Assembly (NCBI GenBank): GCA_964017185.1
Contig: OZ024871.1
Span: forward strand, 8,982,214 to 9,046,213
From: Rugalucina vietnamica
Lineage: Eukaryota; Mollusca; Bivalvia; Lucinida; Lucinidae
DNA: 64,000 bases
Direction: 5' to 3'
Numbering within the stretch: the stretch's first letter is position 1; each line of letters opens with the position of its first letter. Both the position numbers and the translations under genes were made by a program. A model generated the notes under the pieces. It ran no database searches, was not told the DNA's origin, and worked only from the letters and a program-made list of their open reading frames with translations. Shown one piece after another: positions 33,671 to 46,900 of the stretch.

Positions 33671-36600
33671 ATGGGAGGCCTTTTCAGCAAGGGATCCAAA
33701 ACCCAAAAGAAACCCCAGTCCAGAGTGACAGACCAAGACAGAGCAATTCTGGTAGGTAAATGTATCATATTTAAAAATCCAGAAAATTTATCTGTGTAAC
33801 CATTTGCTCAATGATCAATCGCTCTTAATTCCTGGAAGCATGGAGCAGACTGGCACCCCACACCTGAGATGATGATGATCAGAAAACTGATCGACTCGGT
33901 ATAGATAGCTTCCGTCATCAGACAATGATACTATTTTCCGGTATCGAATGTCAATGTCCGGTGGATTGCAAAACATCAGTATCGGCAAAAGTGGCATATG
34001 GAAAGTCTGTGTAAATTATTTCGCCTAATTAACTGTTTTTCATTTGAAATAGATTTGATAATTGTTAATTTACTTATCTAATCCATATTTGACGAAGTAG
34101 GTCTTTTTATAAGATTTCCATCGATTCTTTAATAGATTTTATTGAATAAAAATAGTCCTCATTTATTGACAATATTTCCGAAATATCTGACCCCAAAAAT
34201 AACATAAATATTTAATTTAAAATGTGAAATTGGCTGGAACTTACATTTAAAGATGTTTATTTATTCATTCATTGTCTTTATACAAAGATTTTATTCGATA
34301 TTTCTACAAAATAAAGCGATAAATTGAACCTATGTCATAATGTTTTTATATGAAGATCGGCACTTTCTGCCCACCAGAAGGGGAGACAATCCAGGTAATC
34401 CGAGTTATCTCTGGATCTGTGCGCATGCGCATAGCAAATGTAAACACAATCGGAACTGCCTCGTCCAATCAGAGTTCATGATTTTTTATTAGGCGAGGAG
34501 TTCCGAATGATATAAACAAAAACATTGTATGTGTGTATATGAAGATAGATAGACGGTGGTGAAGTTTTGTAAAGCCTGGATTGATTGGTTTATTTCTAGT
34601 ATAAGTGATTAGTCATCTCATTTATTTTAACTTTTCACAGGAACTGAAGAACCAGAGGGATAAACTGAAGCAGTATCAGAAGAAAATAAATGTTCAGATT
34701 GGAAAAGACAGAGAGGTTGCCAAACAGCTACTCAAAGATGGCAAGAAAGAGTAAGATGCATCTGAGCCACCGTACAAAAAAAATTAACAGTCTCCATTTG
34801 CGAAAACAAAGACACACTCTGATCAGCTGTGCAGTAACTGCACATTCCTACAATTCCTCATCTAACTGCAATTCCTCTTCTACTTAAATCCAAAATTTCA
34901 AACTGCTAGTGTTCTTCTGTGACTGTATGGGCTGGTTTGTGTCTGACCTGGTCAGAAACCCAGATTGGTGTTTTTCTGATGCGGTGGCTCATTTATGAAA
35001 CTTTTTTAGTAAATTTGCTGCAAGTTTAGTCACTTACATCTCAGATTTCAGCAGTTTAAGTAGATGGTCAAAGGAGTGTCATAAAACTATCTGCTTAATC
35101 CTAGAACTGTCATGTTATGGACGGAAATATGGTTTATCAGCAAAACGATTTCCAGCAGTTGGGCCCAAACTAAGTCGAATACAGTAATCTATACTCAATT
35201 ATAAAGCCTACTTAATTGATTTTTAAAGGGACTACAGGTTTCAGAATTTTTAAAAGCTTGGAAAATTAGTACGTCAACTTAGAATTTTATAGACCCATCC
35301 ATCTTACTTTCAACTAGGAAAGCCAAGTTACTCCTTCGGAAAAAGAAGTTTCAAGAGAGTCAGCTAGAGAAAATGGATGGCCAGTTGGATAATATAGAGA
35401 AAATGGTAGGTCACTGAATTATTTCAAGAATTAAATACATATGTACACAGCTAAGGTCAACATTTTTTTTCAATTTCAGTTCTAAGGCTTGTACAAAAAC
35501 TTGCCCATGCAATACAGAGAATTTTTTGAGCTGTAAAAATTGAAAATTTCAGTGGGGGAAAAAATATTATTTTTTAATTTCTATGCTCAAAACATTGATC
35601 TTGGGTATACGTTAGAACCGCCTTAGGAAAGAGGTTCTAACGAGTACCCACAATCTATGTTTTGGATCAAAAATGAGAAAAATAAGTATACCCCTGTAAA
35701 CCCCAGTTTTTCTAAATAAAAGTGGGGTATGAGGGGGTATACATTTCACAGACATATTTTCCTGATGATGATTCATGTATATACGCTTCATATTCATGAC
35801 CATAATACACCCCTGAAATATAAGAAACACATAAATAAATATGAAACAGGAACATAATCAACTATACTTGGAATAGGAAAAAATAATATCAGCAATTGTT
35901 TACTTTTTTTTATTTATTTATTTATTTATTTATTTATTATTATTATTTTTTTTTGTTTTGGCAATATAATAAAAGAAATGAAAATCAGGTTGATTGGTTC
36001 ATATATATTATAAGTGTTTTCATTCTAACCTGAAATTTGGAGGCAGCTCCTTCTGTAACATGTAGATGTGTGTTATGTGTTAAGTCCAAAGTATAAATTG
36101 TGTCATCAATATCATCATTACATACATGTACATATCTCATTTTCAGGTTCATGATCTAGAGTTTGCTCAGATAGAGAATGAGGTTGTACAGGGTCTGAAG
36201 AAAGGAAATGAATCACTCAAGAAGCTACACCAGGTATGGCCATGGTACTATAAGTTGGTAAATTTTGGTGTGACTTTTTAGCTCACCTGAGCCGAAGGCT
36301 CATAGGTGAGCTTATAGTATACCCATGCTCCGGCGTCCGTCCGTCCGTCCGTCGTCGTTCACAATTTCAAAGATCTTCTTCTCTGAAACCGCTGGGCCGA
36401 TTGTTCTCATATTACACATACACCATCTACAGGTAGGGGGAAAGAATAATTGTGTTTTTTGTTTTGATCGGATAAGGACTCTGGTCGCTATGGCAACTTA
36501 TGCTTCCCATAGACTTATAATGGAAAAAAGTGAAAATTGCCAGTTTTTGCTGTCTTGTTGGAGATATTTGAATTTTGTTTTTGCAGAAACGTTTATTGAG

Positions 36601-39600
36601 TAGTCCTCTACGTTTCATGTGACTTTTGTCCTAATCCTTCATTTTGATTGGTTGCAGGGGCCCCATATAGGGCAAAATTTTGAAAAACATTCAAAAATCT
36701 TCTTCTCAGAAACTGTCAAGGGGATCAAGCCTATACTTTGTATACATGTTCCTGACAGTGGCCTCTACATAATTTGTGTTTTTTATTCCAGGCGGATAAG
36801 AACTCTGGTTGCTATGGCAACTTAAAGTTTCCATAGACTTATAATGGGGAAAGTGGAAATCGGCTATTTTTCCGCTATAATTGCAGACATTTGAATTTTG
36901 TTTTTGCAGAAATGTTTATTGAGTAGTGTTTGACGTTTCTTGCGAGTTTTGTCCTAATCCTTTATTTTGATTGGTTGCTGGGGCCCCATAAAGAGCAAAA
37001 TTTTGAAAATAACATTCAAAAATCTTCTCCTCAAAAACTGTCAAGTGGATGAATCCTGTACTTTGTATACATGTTCTTGACACTAGCCTCTACATAATTT
37101 GTGTTTTTTATTCCAGTCGGATAAGAACTCTGGTTGCTATGGTAACTTTAAGTTTCCATAGACTTATAATGGGAAAAGTGGAAATTAGCTATTTTTTGAA
37201 AACTATTGCAGCCTGAGATCTGAAAAGTGGTAGATGCAAACAACTAATGGACTAGATGAAGGTATATGATTAATTTAGGTCAAGGTCATCTCTTGACCTT
37301 GGCCGGTCTGTCGTCCATACACACTTTTCAAAGATTTTTTTCTCTGAAACCACTTGGCCAATCAAAGCCAAATTTTATATGAAGCATCTATAGGAAGTGG
37401 GAACCAATGTGTATATAAATACTCCAAGTCACATGACCAAGATGGCCACCATGCCCATATATGGTAAAAACCCTTAAAATATCTTCTTCTCCAGAACCGG
37501 TGAACGGATTTCAACGAAACATTGCATGTAGTATGGATGACTCAAGTACTACAATGTATATATAAAACATGACCCTGTGGTGACCTTGACCTATTTTATG
37601 GCAAGGTCAACATAGGTCATCAATGCATTTGAATGGGGAAAAGTTTTAAAATGTCATTTTAAGTGAAAGTCTTGCAGGAAATAATGGGCAGTAGGACTGA
37701 AATTTAATGATTCTGAAAAAAAAATGGACCCCAGGGGCTCATCTGCTTTTAAAATGTTATTTGAAGGGGAAAATCAGCAGGAAATTGGCAAATGGACAGA
37801 ATATTGATTATTCTGAAAAAAGAAAATGGCCCAAGGGCTTCATCTGCCCCTGCACTGGGGTTAAATCCATAATATTCAAATAATGTTTATTGGTATATGA
37901 AGCAGATCTCAGGTGAGCGTTTATAGGACCATTGGTCCTCTGGTATTTTGAGAATTTTCTGTTTCAGAATTATTAGTGAAATCATAAATTTGTGAGTGAG
38001 TACTTGTGCAGTCTCTAAAGCTTATAGTAGCTCTTCAACATTGAAAGATTGAACTTCAAATTCAAAAAGCAACAAATTGTCAGTATTAGCCCAAAAATGT
38101 ACTCGCAAACATCTACAAATTTACAGTACTTGTCATTTTGTGTTAATCCAAGAATAAATAATATTGGCTACAAAAAAGAAACATCTTGAAATTTGATTGT
38201 ATCATTGTAAATAAGTTGTTAACTGTATAATTCAATGATATGTCCCTGTAACTTCATCATCCAACTCATTGTAAAACACTCTTTGCTTTAAAATATACAG
38301 ACATATCACACAACAGACATATCACACAACTTTACAGTGTCCATATTGTTGTAAAATTTAAATGAGTGTCAAAAGTTGTTGATGGTATTTCAGATTTGTT
38401 CCCTTGAAGATGTTGAAAGAATTATGGATGAGACCAGAGATGCAGTAGAATATCAACAGGTAACAAATTAGCTGTGTTATGAGAAAACCAACAATGTGGT
38501 TTCCAAACAGATTCAACACAAACTGAGCTGTATGAAGCACGGAGGATGGCTAGAGTTTGAAAATTTTGGATTCAAGAAGAAGAGGGATTGTACTATCTAT
38601 GTAGCAAAAACAAAGGATAATCCTGGTGCAGAATGAGGTGTCCCATCTGGGGATATCACTCTGATCAACTTTGAAAGTTACAAAAATTAGTGATAAATTT
38701 TGTCAATTTTTGTGTAAAATTTCGCATTTAATCAGAAATTAAAATCTCTCCTGATGCCCCTAAAAATCAAAGTGGATGCACCCAAAAATGATAATGATTT
38801 TAAAGTCTGCATATGAAATGACATAGGCTGTTGCAAACAGCCCAGATGTGAAGTCACAGAACGCGGCATCCCATCTGGGGCTATTCTGTTTGCTTAGAGG
38901 AATTTCATTGAAAAATTGAATAAAATTTAAAAATCACTCCTGAATCTGTCTAAAAATGAAAGTGGTCTTACCCTGTTTTATTCCCGTGTTGTAGGAGATA
39001 GACGACCTTTTATCAGGAGGTTTATCACAACAAGAGGAGGAGGATGTACTAGAGGAACTCGACCAAATTATACAGGTAACATTCATTGTGTTGAATTACC
39101 TCTGTTCATAGGAACATATAATATGGTGACTTTTCCCATATATTGCATTTTTTGAAATACATGTATAAGCCTTAATTGTACATAGTTCATTCTGGCCCAA
39201 AGTTCATCCTGGCTCAAAATTTTAGGGAGAAGTGACTTCTCCCTTGAGGGATTTTAGGGAGAAGTTTGCTGATCTTAGGGAGAAGTGAGAGCGTTTACTC
39301 GATACCACCCCCCCCCCTCAAACAAAAAATGTTTATAGACTACAATAATTAAACGCCAATAGAATCTGTTTTGTCTATACACTTAACTTTTATAGCTAAA
39401 CAATAAAACAGCAATAGAATATGTTGTCATATTGAAAGAAACAGAACCAAATAATTTTACAGTGATACATGTAATACTATATGCTATGATGAAATCCTGC
39501 TAGGGTTACAGGTTAACCTAATAACCTAATTATAATGCTATCTTTGGGTCCACAGAATCAGACAGTGATATAAGTGAATTGTTTTATATTGTGGTTGCTT

Positions 39601-41066
39601 ACAATAGACATATAGTACAATAATCATTTTTGGAGCCATAGTATGGCGGTATTATATTGAAAACTGTATTATAGTGAGGCATGTTATAATGAGGTTTAAT
39701 TGTAGTTTGGTCCAAAATGCTTTAGGAAAGCAAATTTTATGAGCTACAAGTGGGCAGACAAATCGTAATTCAAGTGCTCATGGTGTGCAAATATACCACT
39801 TTCTTGGTGCAGCTTATTGTGCTCATGTAACAAAAACTAATCAGACTCAGAAAGACCCACTTTTTTAATGTAACTGAATATAGACTAACAAGAAGCACTT
39901 CTTATATGATTTCAACTTATGAACTGTGATGCTTTTAAGTAGCTTTGATAGTATGTTAGCTGAATCAGTTAAGAGTCTGATCAACAATATTTGATTAAAT
40001 GTTACTTATATTTGAGCCGCATCGTGAGAAAACCGGATTTTTGCCTATGCGAAAACAAAGGCGCAGATCAGCTTCGCAGTAACCGCGAAGCTGATCAGCG
40101 CCTTTGTTTTCGCTACACGGATAGTATATTTCCTCTTCTTCTTATATCCGAAATTTCAAGCTTCTAGCCTGCTTCTGTGACTGTACAGGTCAGTTTGTGT
40201 CAGACCTTGTCGGAAACCCCGAAGACCGGTTTTCTCGCGTCGCGGCTCATTTTGTTTTGTCACTGTGTCCCACTAATTTCAGCAAAGTCTACCAGACACG
40301 GAGGTTGAATTACCTGAGGTACCAGGAACAGAACCAGGAGAAAAAGGTAGGGTGGCTAAATATCATGATAGCTTAGGTACCGCTATGGGTTACTTCTTGA
40401 AAAGGGTCAAGCTTTAATTGATGTTTGCACCTGGATATAAGCAACATTTGAGAGAAAAAGTAAGCTCACTTTTTACTAAGACTTTCTTTACAAGCCTTAA
40501 TAAATATTAACAACAAATTAGGTCTTACATGAAAAGCCTCTGTGGCTTAGTTGTTAAGCCACCCACCATATACACTAGGGTCGCAGGTTTGATCTCTGGC
40601 TTTTCCAGTCTTTAGAATGAAGTATAAAGGTTTGATCCTTTTGAAGCAATAAAACATTTAAAGGGAGTTAGTATGGACTATATTGCGCAATTTCGGGTTA
40701 TGAACCCTCATCATGAGACTCCGAGGTCCCATTTCTATATTGTTTCAGCTGATGTTGGAATGTTAATCCCAAACCATCCATAAAGTAAGATAATACAAGA
40801 ACATTCTGCTAGATCCTAAATGCATGCTCTGTTAGCGCAGTCAGTAGTACATCTCAGCTTTCAGTCAGGGGACTACAGGTTTAATCCCCAGATCTAGCAC
40901 ATTCTTCAAGTTGTTACTAGTGAAATGATTATCAACATGACCTCAAATGCTGAATGTGGACTTCTGGGTAAAAAATCAGATAAAAGCCTGTATCTCTTTC
41001 TGTATTTCAGTACCATCTCGTGCCAAGAGAGAGAAGCGGGAACCAGAAGCTATGTTGGCTTCCTGA
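33671..41066 (+). CDS. CHMP6: CHMP6, ESCRT-III charged multivesicular body protein 6
   Basis: Eight exons: 33671-33751, 34641-34750, 35318-35405, 36147-36233, 38394-38459, 38995-39075, 40283-40346, 41011-41066 (stop TGA at 41064). Borders are canonical; 633 nt encode 210 residues, close to human CHMP6. Starts MGGLFSKGSKTQKKPQSRVT; Gly2 fits the N-myristoylation site of the family. Then the basic helical hairpin (AILELKNQRDKLKQYQKKI, LLLRKKKFQESQLEKM), an acidic helix (EDVERIMDETRDAVEYQQEI, DDLLSGGLSQQEEED) and a C-terminal VELPEVPGTEP that matches the MIM2 motif bound by the VPS4 MIT domain. Known: CHMP6/Vps20 joins ESCRT-II (VPS25) to CHMP4 polymerisation on endosomes, driving multivesicular body formation. 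Introns contain an AGCTCACC-family element and several MITEs. Confidence 0.96.
33855..33910 (+). repeat. ~55-bp sequence shared with the CFAP52 upstream region
   Basis: CCCCACACCTGAGATGATGA followed by TGATCGACTCGGTATAGATA resembles, in inverse orientation, 62385-62442 just upstream of CFAP52. It starts ~100 bp after the first CHMP6 exon. Confidence 0.6.
34764..34990 (+). mobile_element. GAGCCGC-family MITE with worn hairpin
   Basis: Starts GAGCCACCGTAC 13 bp after a CHMP6 splice donor (34750); ends GCGGTGGCTC. The right arm of the hairpin is largely lost. Flanks ATCT/ATTT. Confidence 0.75.
35590..35835. mobile_element. Fold-back element, GTACCCACAATC family
   Basis: Contains GAGTACCCACAATCTATGTT, a TTAGAACC...GGTTCTAAC hairpin, then TATACCCC...GGGGTATAC arms and TTTTCCTGATG. 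Related copies at about 42645-42900, 57070-57300 and 59310-59560. In a CHMP6 intron. Confidence 0.65.
35905..35960. repeat. TTTA/TTA microsatellite
   Basis: Run of TTTATTTATTTATT followed by TTATTATTATT and a T-run, in a CHMP6 intron. Confidence 0.85.
36275..37943 (+). mobile_element. Helitron-like element of the AGCTCACC family with a different core
   Basis: Same 5' hairpin (AGCTCACCTGAGCCGAAGGC), CGTCC microsatellite and 3' end (CTCAGGTGAGC, then AGGACCATTGGTCCTCTGG). The core has ~290-bp monomers (GGTTGC...GGGGCCCCATA) followed by a stretch of the ~456-bp type seen at 53793-56645. Wholly inside the CHMP6 intron 36234-38393. Confidence 0.8.
38469..38616 (-). mobile_element. Truncated GAGCCGC-family MITE
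   Basis: Left TIR (GTTATGAGAAAACC) and middle are present. It breaks off at the first hairpin arm (GCAAAAACAAAGG), where a fragment of the CCCCAGATG family begins (38612). Confidence 0.7.
38612..38985 (+). mobile_element. Two CCCCAGATG-family elements in tandem
   Basis: A partial copy (GGTGTCCCATCTGGGG at ~38640) with its AT-rich tail to ~38820 is followed by a fuller copy (AGCCCAGATGTGAAGTCACA at 38840 to ~38985). The second ends about 10-15 bp before the CHMP6 exon at 38995. Confidence 0.6.
39076..40013. other. CHMP6 intron with no recognised element
   Basis: AT-rich. A short low-complexity stretch repeats TTAGGGAGAAG three times (about 39223-39285) beside a C-run at 39309-39317. Confidence 0.5.
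40014..40248 (+). mobile_element. GAGCCGC-family palindromic MITE
   Basis: Ends GAGCCGCATCGTGAGAAAAC / CGTCGCGGCTC, near-perfect hairpin, ATTT/ATTT duplication. It ends 35 bp before the CHMP6 exon at 40283. Confidence 0.9.
40546..40625 (+). repeat. tRNA-derived SINE-like head
   Basis: GTGGCTTAGTTGTTAAGCCA resembles an A-box region and CGCAGGTTTGATCTCTG a B box. Followed by CTTTTCCAGTCTTTAGA. In a CHMP6 intron. Confidence 0.45.
40835..40905 (+). repeat. tRNA-derived SINE-like head
   Basis: CTCTGTTAGCGCAGTCAGTA (A-box like) and ACTACAGGTTTAATCCCCAG (B-box like) with tRNA-like spacing. No good acceptor stem, so a SINE or tRNA relic. Confidence 0.45.
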
Positions 41067-41717
41067 CACTGACCTCACCAGGACTAGCAATAGTTTATAT
41101 TATATTGTGATATATCATACTTAATAGTGAAACAGGGACTGGATCATGGACAAATCTGTACAGACTTTGTTGGATTTGAATTTTAACATCCTTGTCAACA
41201 ATTTTCACTCATGTTGGGATTCATGCATCGAACCAATTATGTGGAATACGAACAAACCAAGCAGAGGTCAGTCTAAGACCTTTTAATTCTTACATGTACA
41301 CTCTGCCAATAGGCCACTGAGCTCCTTATCTGTACAAATTGAAAAGATATAGCATAATTGAGCCTCAGTATGGCAAATAATGCAAATAGTGCTCCATCTG
41401 ATCTGATATTGTTCTTCTGTGAACTGAATCGTACCCCTCATCTGTTAGTGCTAGCTGGATTCCTCGCCCAATGCATATGTCGAGGTGATGATATTCAAGT
41501 AAGTTGCTGATGTCATATGCTCCATATGACCTGTGGTTGCATTTTTTTTTTTTTTTTAAATTCAGTTTTACGTCCCTTTCAAGATTATTTCAGCTCATAT
41601 GAGACGGGCCAATCAGTAGGTGGGGCGAAAACGGGAGAACCCCCGAGAAAAACCACCTGACACACCCGCAAGCAGAACTTGGCTTGTCTCACGGTTGCAA
41701 TTTTGTATTATTTATAT
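41067..41717 (+). other. CHMP6 3' UTR and convergent intergenic DNA
   Basis: Non-coding after the CHMP6 stop. A T-run at ~41546-41560 and a string resembling a short interspersed repeat (GAGACGGGCCAATCAGTAGG) are the only features. CFAP52 converges from the other side. Confidence 0.4.
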
Positions 41718-41951
41718 GAGCCACCTCGTGGGAAAACCAACAATGTGGTTTCCGAACAGGTCCGACACAAACCGGCCTGTACAAGCACAGAAAAGAGCTA
41801 GAAGCTTGAAATTTCAGATTTAAGAAGAAGAGGAAGTGTACTATCCGTGTAGCGAAAACAAAGGCGCTGATCAGCTTCGCGGTTACCGCGAAACTGATCT
41901 GCGTCTTTGTTTTCACCTATGCAGATTGTTGGTTTTCCCATGCGGCGGCTC
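41718..41951 (-). mobile_element. GAGCCGC-family palindromic MITE
   Basis: Ends GAGCCACCTCGTGGGAAAAC / GCGGCGGCTC with ATAT/ATAT duplication and TTCGCGG hairpin. Between CHMP6 and CFAP52. Confidence 0.88.
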
Positions 41952-42111
41952 ATATATTGACCATTATGTTAAGTGTAACATGTACATTCAGTAAATCATT
42001 TTGCTATAAAACCAGACTGTGGTTACGTTTTGTTCCCAGTTACCATCATTGAGTTCTCTCAAGGTATTTCATTTCTAAAAAATATTTCTGTTGAACTTGG
42101 AAACATGTTTT

Positions 42112-42480
42112 TTGTTGCACCTTAGCCACGAGGCTCACAAGGTGAGCTTGTAGTATATCTATTCTCCATCTGTTTTCTATCTATTTGCCATTTTCAAAGA
42201 TCCTGAAACAGCTTGCCCAATCACGGTCATATGATAAGTTGCCATCATGCCCATATTTGGTAAAAATCTCCAGAACCCAAAGCCCTATCATCATGAAAGT
42301 TTGTATGTAGCATTTTGGACTGAAACTCTAGAAAGTATATTATTAGTCATGTCCCAGGAATGACCTAGACCTACTATATAGCAAGGGCAACTTTAAATGC
42401 CTATGAAATTACATGGGGGAAATTGTGACAATGGCCAGGGATGCAAATAAGTAGGCAAGAACAACAATGGTATATCTGAT
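42112..42480 (+). repeat. Degraded AGCTCACC-family element
   Basis: CACCTTAGCCACGAGGCTCA and CAAGGTGAGCTT are remnants of the 5' hairpin, followed by pieces of the 456-bp type core (CATGCCCATATTTGG). No 3' end found. Confidence 0.55.
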
Positions 42481-42644
42481 GTTTAATTATACACAGAAAC
42501 TATCAATTTTGACAGAAATGCAATGACAGAAAACAATTAAAATAAACTCTTTTGAATAAATGAAAATGAACTCAGCTCTTTAAGGAATACATGTAAACAC
42601 CCTAACAACAGAAACACTGCTAATGTTAAGAATTATTGAAAGGG

Positions 42645-42900
42645 GGCTTCCATCAGGAAAATTTGTCTGTGAAATGTATACCCCTTTATACCCTTCATAC
42701 CCCACTTATATACGGTAAAACTGGGGTGTACAGGGGTATATATTATTCTTATTCTTTGCCCAAAACATTGATTGTGGGTCAAATGGTACCCACAATCAAT
42801 TTTTTGAGCAAAAACAAGGAAAATATCAAAAATAGTCTAATGATTATTTTTCAGTTTTGCAGCTTTAAAAATCTCTGTATATTGCATGGGCATATTTTCG
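42645..42900. mobile_element. Fold-back element, GTACCCACAATC family
   Basis: CATCAGGAAAATTTGTC, TATACCCC...GGGGTATA arms, then ATTGATTGTGGGTCAAAT facing GGTACCCACAATCAATTTTT. Confidence 0.65.
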
Positions 42901-43179
42901 TAATGTATTTTGATTATCACATATCCCTGAAAATATAATAGTAAAATTCACTCAGCAAACTATTAACCAGACTCGATAGAAGTTTATTGGGTCAAATGAA
43001 AGTTGTTTAATGTACATTTAAAATAAATAAAACTAAATATAAAATATGGACGGATTGTCTTGGAATATTATTTTAGATACTAAACTCAAAATGAAAATAA
43101 AATATCAATGGAATGAGATAACATGAAGCAGAACATGAGAATAAAGTGCAAATATCACAGAATTATTAAAAGACCATTA

Positions 43180-43399
43180 GAGCCACGACACGAGAAAACC
43201 AGTCTTCAGGGTGTCAGACCAGGTCAGACACAAACCAGTCTATACATCCACAGAGGAAAATTAGAACCTTGAAATTTTGAGTATAGGTTGAGGAGGAATT
43301 GTACTATATGTGTATCGAAAACAAAGGTGCTGATCAGCTGTGCAGATCTGCGCTTTGTTTTCGAATAGCCAAAAATCTGGTTTTCTCATGACGCAGCTC
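43180..43399 (-). mobile_element. GAGCCGC-family MITE, shortened hairpin
   Basis: ATTA/ATTA target duplication, left GAGCCACGACACGAGAAAAC, right GACGCAGCTC. The hairpin loop is reduced to CAGCTGTGCAGATC. Downstream of the CFAP52 stop. Sequence 43400-43953 shows nothing else; it may include the CFAP52 3' UTR. Confidence 0.82.
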
Positions 43400-43953
43400 A
43401 TTAAACATTAATACTTGTACACATTAGAAAACATACACTCACTCATTCAAACATCATAAATTGGCAGACACAGGACAAAACGTGTTTTATCATTTGCCAA
43501 CTGCAAAAGTGCAATCAGCTTACACACCAATGCAGTCACAGCCTAAATAGTATTATACATGTTTTCAAGTTTGGCAGGGTGGTTTGGATACCACTTCATC
43601 AGGTTTTACCTAGACATTGTTTCTGCCAAATAATTTTTGATATCCACCTGCCAAACATTTGGCAATCAGAAAATAAATTGTCAAAGGCAAATACTGCACA
43701 TTAGCAGGACATTTATCTCTCCATTTAGTTTATATACTTTTTACATAGTTCACTTTGTTTAAATATTATGTTCTATAAATCATTATGAATTTACCTACAT
43801 CTATTCCATTCCAAGACTTTTGTTATTAAGAGTAGCAATTTCAGTCTATTGTATTTCTTGATAATGATGACAGGTGCTATAGATCTAGTTCAGCAACATA
43901 CAACTTAACTTCCTTTTCAAATGAATAAATGTTTATTTCTGTGAGAGTTTATC

Positions 43954-46900
43954 TTAGCATTTCTGTTGGCCAGGTGGGTAGGGGAATTTCCAGCACAGAA
44001 TAGCTCCGTCCTTGCTGACACTGACAATACTTTTCATCTCTGGGCAGATTTTGACCCGCATGATGTTACCGCTGTGACCTTGACCTACTGCCACGACCTC
44101 TCCACGGTCATACGTCCACACCTGGGGAAATAGAACAGACACTATGTAGAAGTCAGGGTGCTCAGAAGTGGAACATGAGAAACCTAATCCTAATAGGACC
44201 TTCTATTATTAAGTGCATGACAAAAAGCAGGAATTTGACCGAGGAAAGACTGATTTTATTTTCACCCCTGTATCAGAGGCTTTTTAATACATATTGAGTT
44301 ATAGATGACAAATGTTTTGATACAGTAAAGAAAATGCCAAAATACTAGAGCAACAAACCTTTAATAATTTATCATCACCACCAGAGACAAAGTATTCCCC
44401 ATCCACAGAGATATCCATAGCATTGACTGCCTCAGTTTTAGCCCCCTCTAACTCTCTGATCAGGGCGGCATTGTCACTTTCCCAGTACGCTATCTTCCGG
44501 TCAGTACCACTGGTTATGATCTGGTTCTCATCTTTGTTGTAGACAACACACTTGAACAAGGTGTTGGCAAACACTGTTTCTCTTCGACGTCTTTTCCTGG
44601 TAAAGTGACAGATTATCTCTTTATACACAATCCTTAATGTGGCCCAAATTTTGTAGATATGTAAATATGATTATTCACATGGCTCTTTGGGTGTATTTTA
44701 CTACAATATGTTGACTTTGCAAAGTTGAGGACTAAAGAACATTTTAAAGCTTGTACTGTCAATCTTACTTCAGTTAAAGGTGTTAACTTTTGTCAAATAT
44801 TTTCGTGTCCCTACCCAAACCTGTGTATCAAAATTGTAAATGGGATAGTCTTCATCACAGAATTTTGAAGACTTACTTGTATTGAAGATTGCATGGATAG
44901 GTAAAAGTCATAAATAGATTACTATTCAAAGAAGCCACATGGACAGAATACATAGATATCTCAATGTCAGAATTAAAATTAAGGTTACAACTTCAGGGTT
45001 TTTTAAACAGGAGGCCTAAAGACTGTTTGGGGTGGTCACTTTCTTAGCATTTTGTTCATTTGATTGCCAACAAAAGCCTTTCAGGTGGCCAGAAAAAATC
45101 TGACCTCTAACTGTCTCTTAAAGAAAACACTACAACTTACTCTAGATCCCAGATGATACAAGTTCCATCCCCGCTGGATGAGACACACATATCGTCTCTC
45201 TGTGTGACCTTGATATCTGACACCAGACCCTTGTGTTCCTTCAGGGTCTCGATGAGCTGGCATGTTGGCTCACCACTCCCCCTCTGTCTGTAGTTCCACA
45301 CACGGACCTGCCCCTCACCTCCACCACTGATTATGTTGAAGTCCCAGCAGCCCTGGTGTGGGGGGTATTGGTTCTTTGTACAGGCAACAGCAGTTACACC
45401 TTTACTGTGGGCATTGGCTATAGTTTTCTGTAGCACTAACTGTCCTGGGGACTTTCCTTTAAACCCAAATACTCGGATCTGACCATCATCCCATGCTGCA
45501 ATATATGGAAAATGTTTTAGATTTAAAACTCCATTATGGCTAAATGACTTGCTACTTTTTACATCATTAGGGAAAACAACTAGAAGATCAACAGCAGAAA
45601 CAGGTCCTGATGTGAAATGTCAAATTATCTTTTCGAAACTATTCATTGTAGGTTTCAATCTGATGACCAATGCCAATGTAAAAGTGTTTGCAAGGCCTTG
45701 AAATCAAACCAGTCATTTCTTGAGACCTACACCAGGTGCTATACTGACAAATAACCTGGCCAGATTAAAGATTTCTTTAAAACATTTAATAGCCTACACA
45801 GGTTCCTACAAAGATTTGAGCGGCCTTATGAGAAAACCAACAATTTGCATAGGCAAAAACAAAGGCGCAGATCAGCTTCGCGGTAACCGCAAAGCTGATC
45901 AGCGCCTTTGTTTTCGCTACACGGATAGTACAGTTCCTCTTCTTCTTAAATCCGAAATTTCAAGCTTCTAGCCTGCTTCTGTGACTGTACCGCCTGATTT
46001 GTGTCGGACCTGGTCCGAAACCACATTGTTGGTTTTCCTACCAGGCGGCTTATTTGTTGTTTTTTTTTGTTGTTTTTTTGTCTTGTCGGTTTTACCATGA
46101 AATCTGGGTTTAAACAATAAGGTTTCTGATCTAGCACAACACAAACCTGGTTGCTATGCCACAGAGTAGGCCAAGAGGCTTGAAATGAACTTAATAGAGG
46201 AATTGCGAGTTACAAGTCAGATTCATCGCTGGTGGTTTACCTGATAGGATAAATGAGCCATCATCTGTGATACAGACTGAGTTACATGTCATGTTAGGGA
46301 TGACATATCTCTGTAGCTCTTTCATGTTCTTCATGTCCCAGATCCTGATCTGTTCCTTCTGACAGGTGATTATCAGCTGGGATGTTTGTCTGCAGGGAAA
46401 TAGTGAAACATTATCAAGAGATATTTAAGTATATATAAAATGACACCTTTTTTCTCATAACATATAATGGAACCATTCCCCATGATGCTGGTATGCCCAT
46501 CAAAGTGGAAATCAGAAGTATTTGGTACAAAATAAACTGCAATGTCAGCTATCTCATAATTTACAGTTTTATGCAACAAATTGAACCTTTGTCTTTGTCC
46601 TCATATATCACTCTCTGTCAGTCAATTTTCACTGGGTGAATTTCTTAGGCTGCACACATATGTTACAGTTCACACCGGTGACTTCTTATATATATCATGA
46701 AAAAATGTTTCAATTTCATGGGCTTAGATGAGCCTGCTTGTGTATATTGAGTGGTTTTTCCCTTGCTTTCGTTCAACAAATGTTGTCCATTCAAGACCAT
46801 AAAAGTAATCTGTCGCTTTCCCATTTTGGTCAAAATGGCATAAACCATCTCGTATCAATAAAGTCAATTTATTTAAGTCGAAAGTAGAATCGTCAGACGC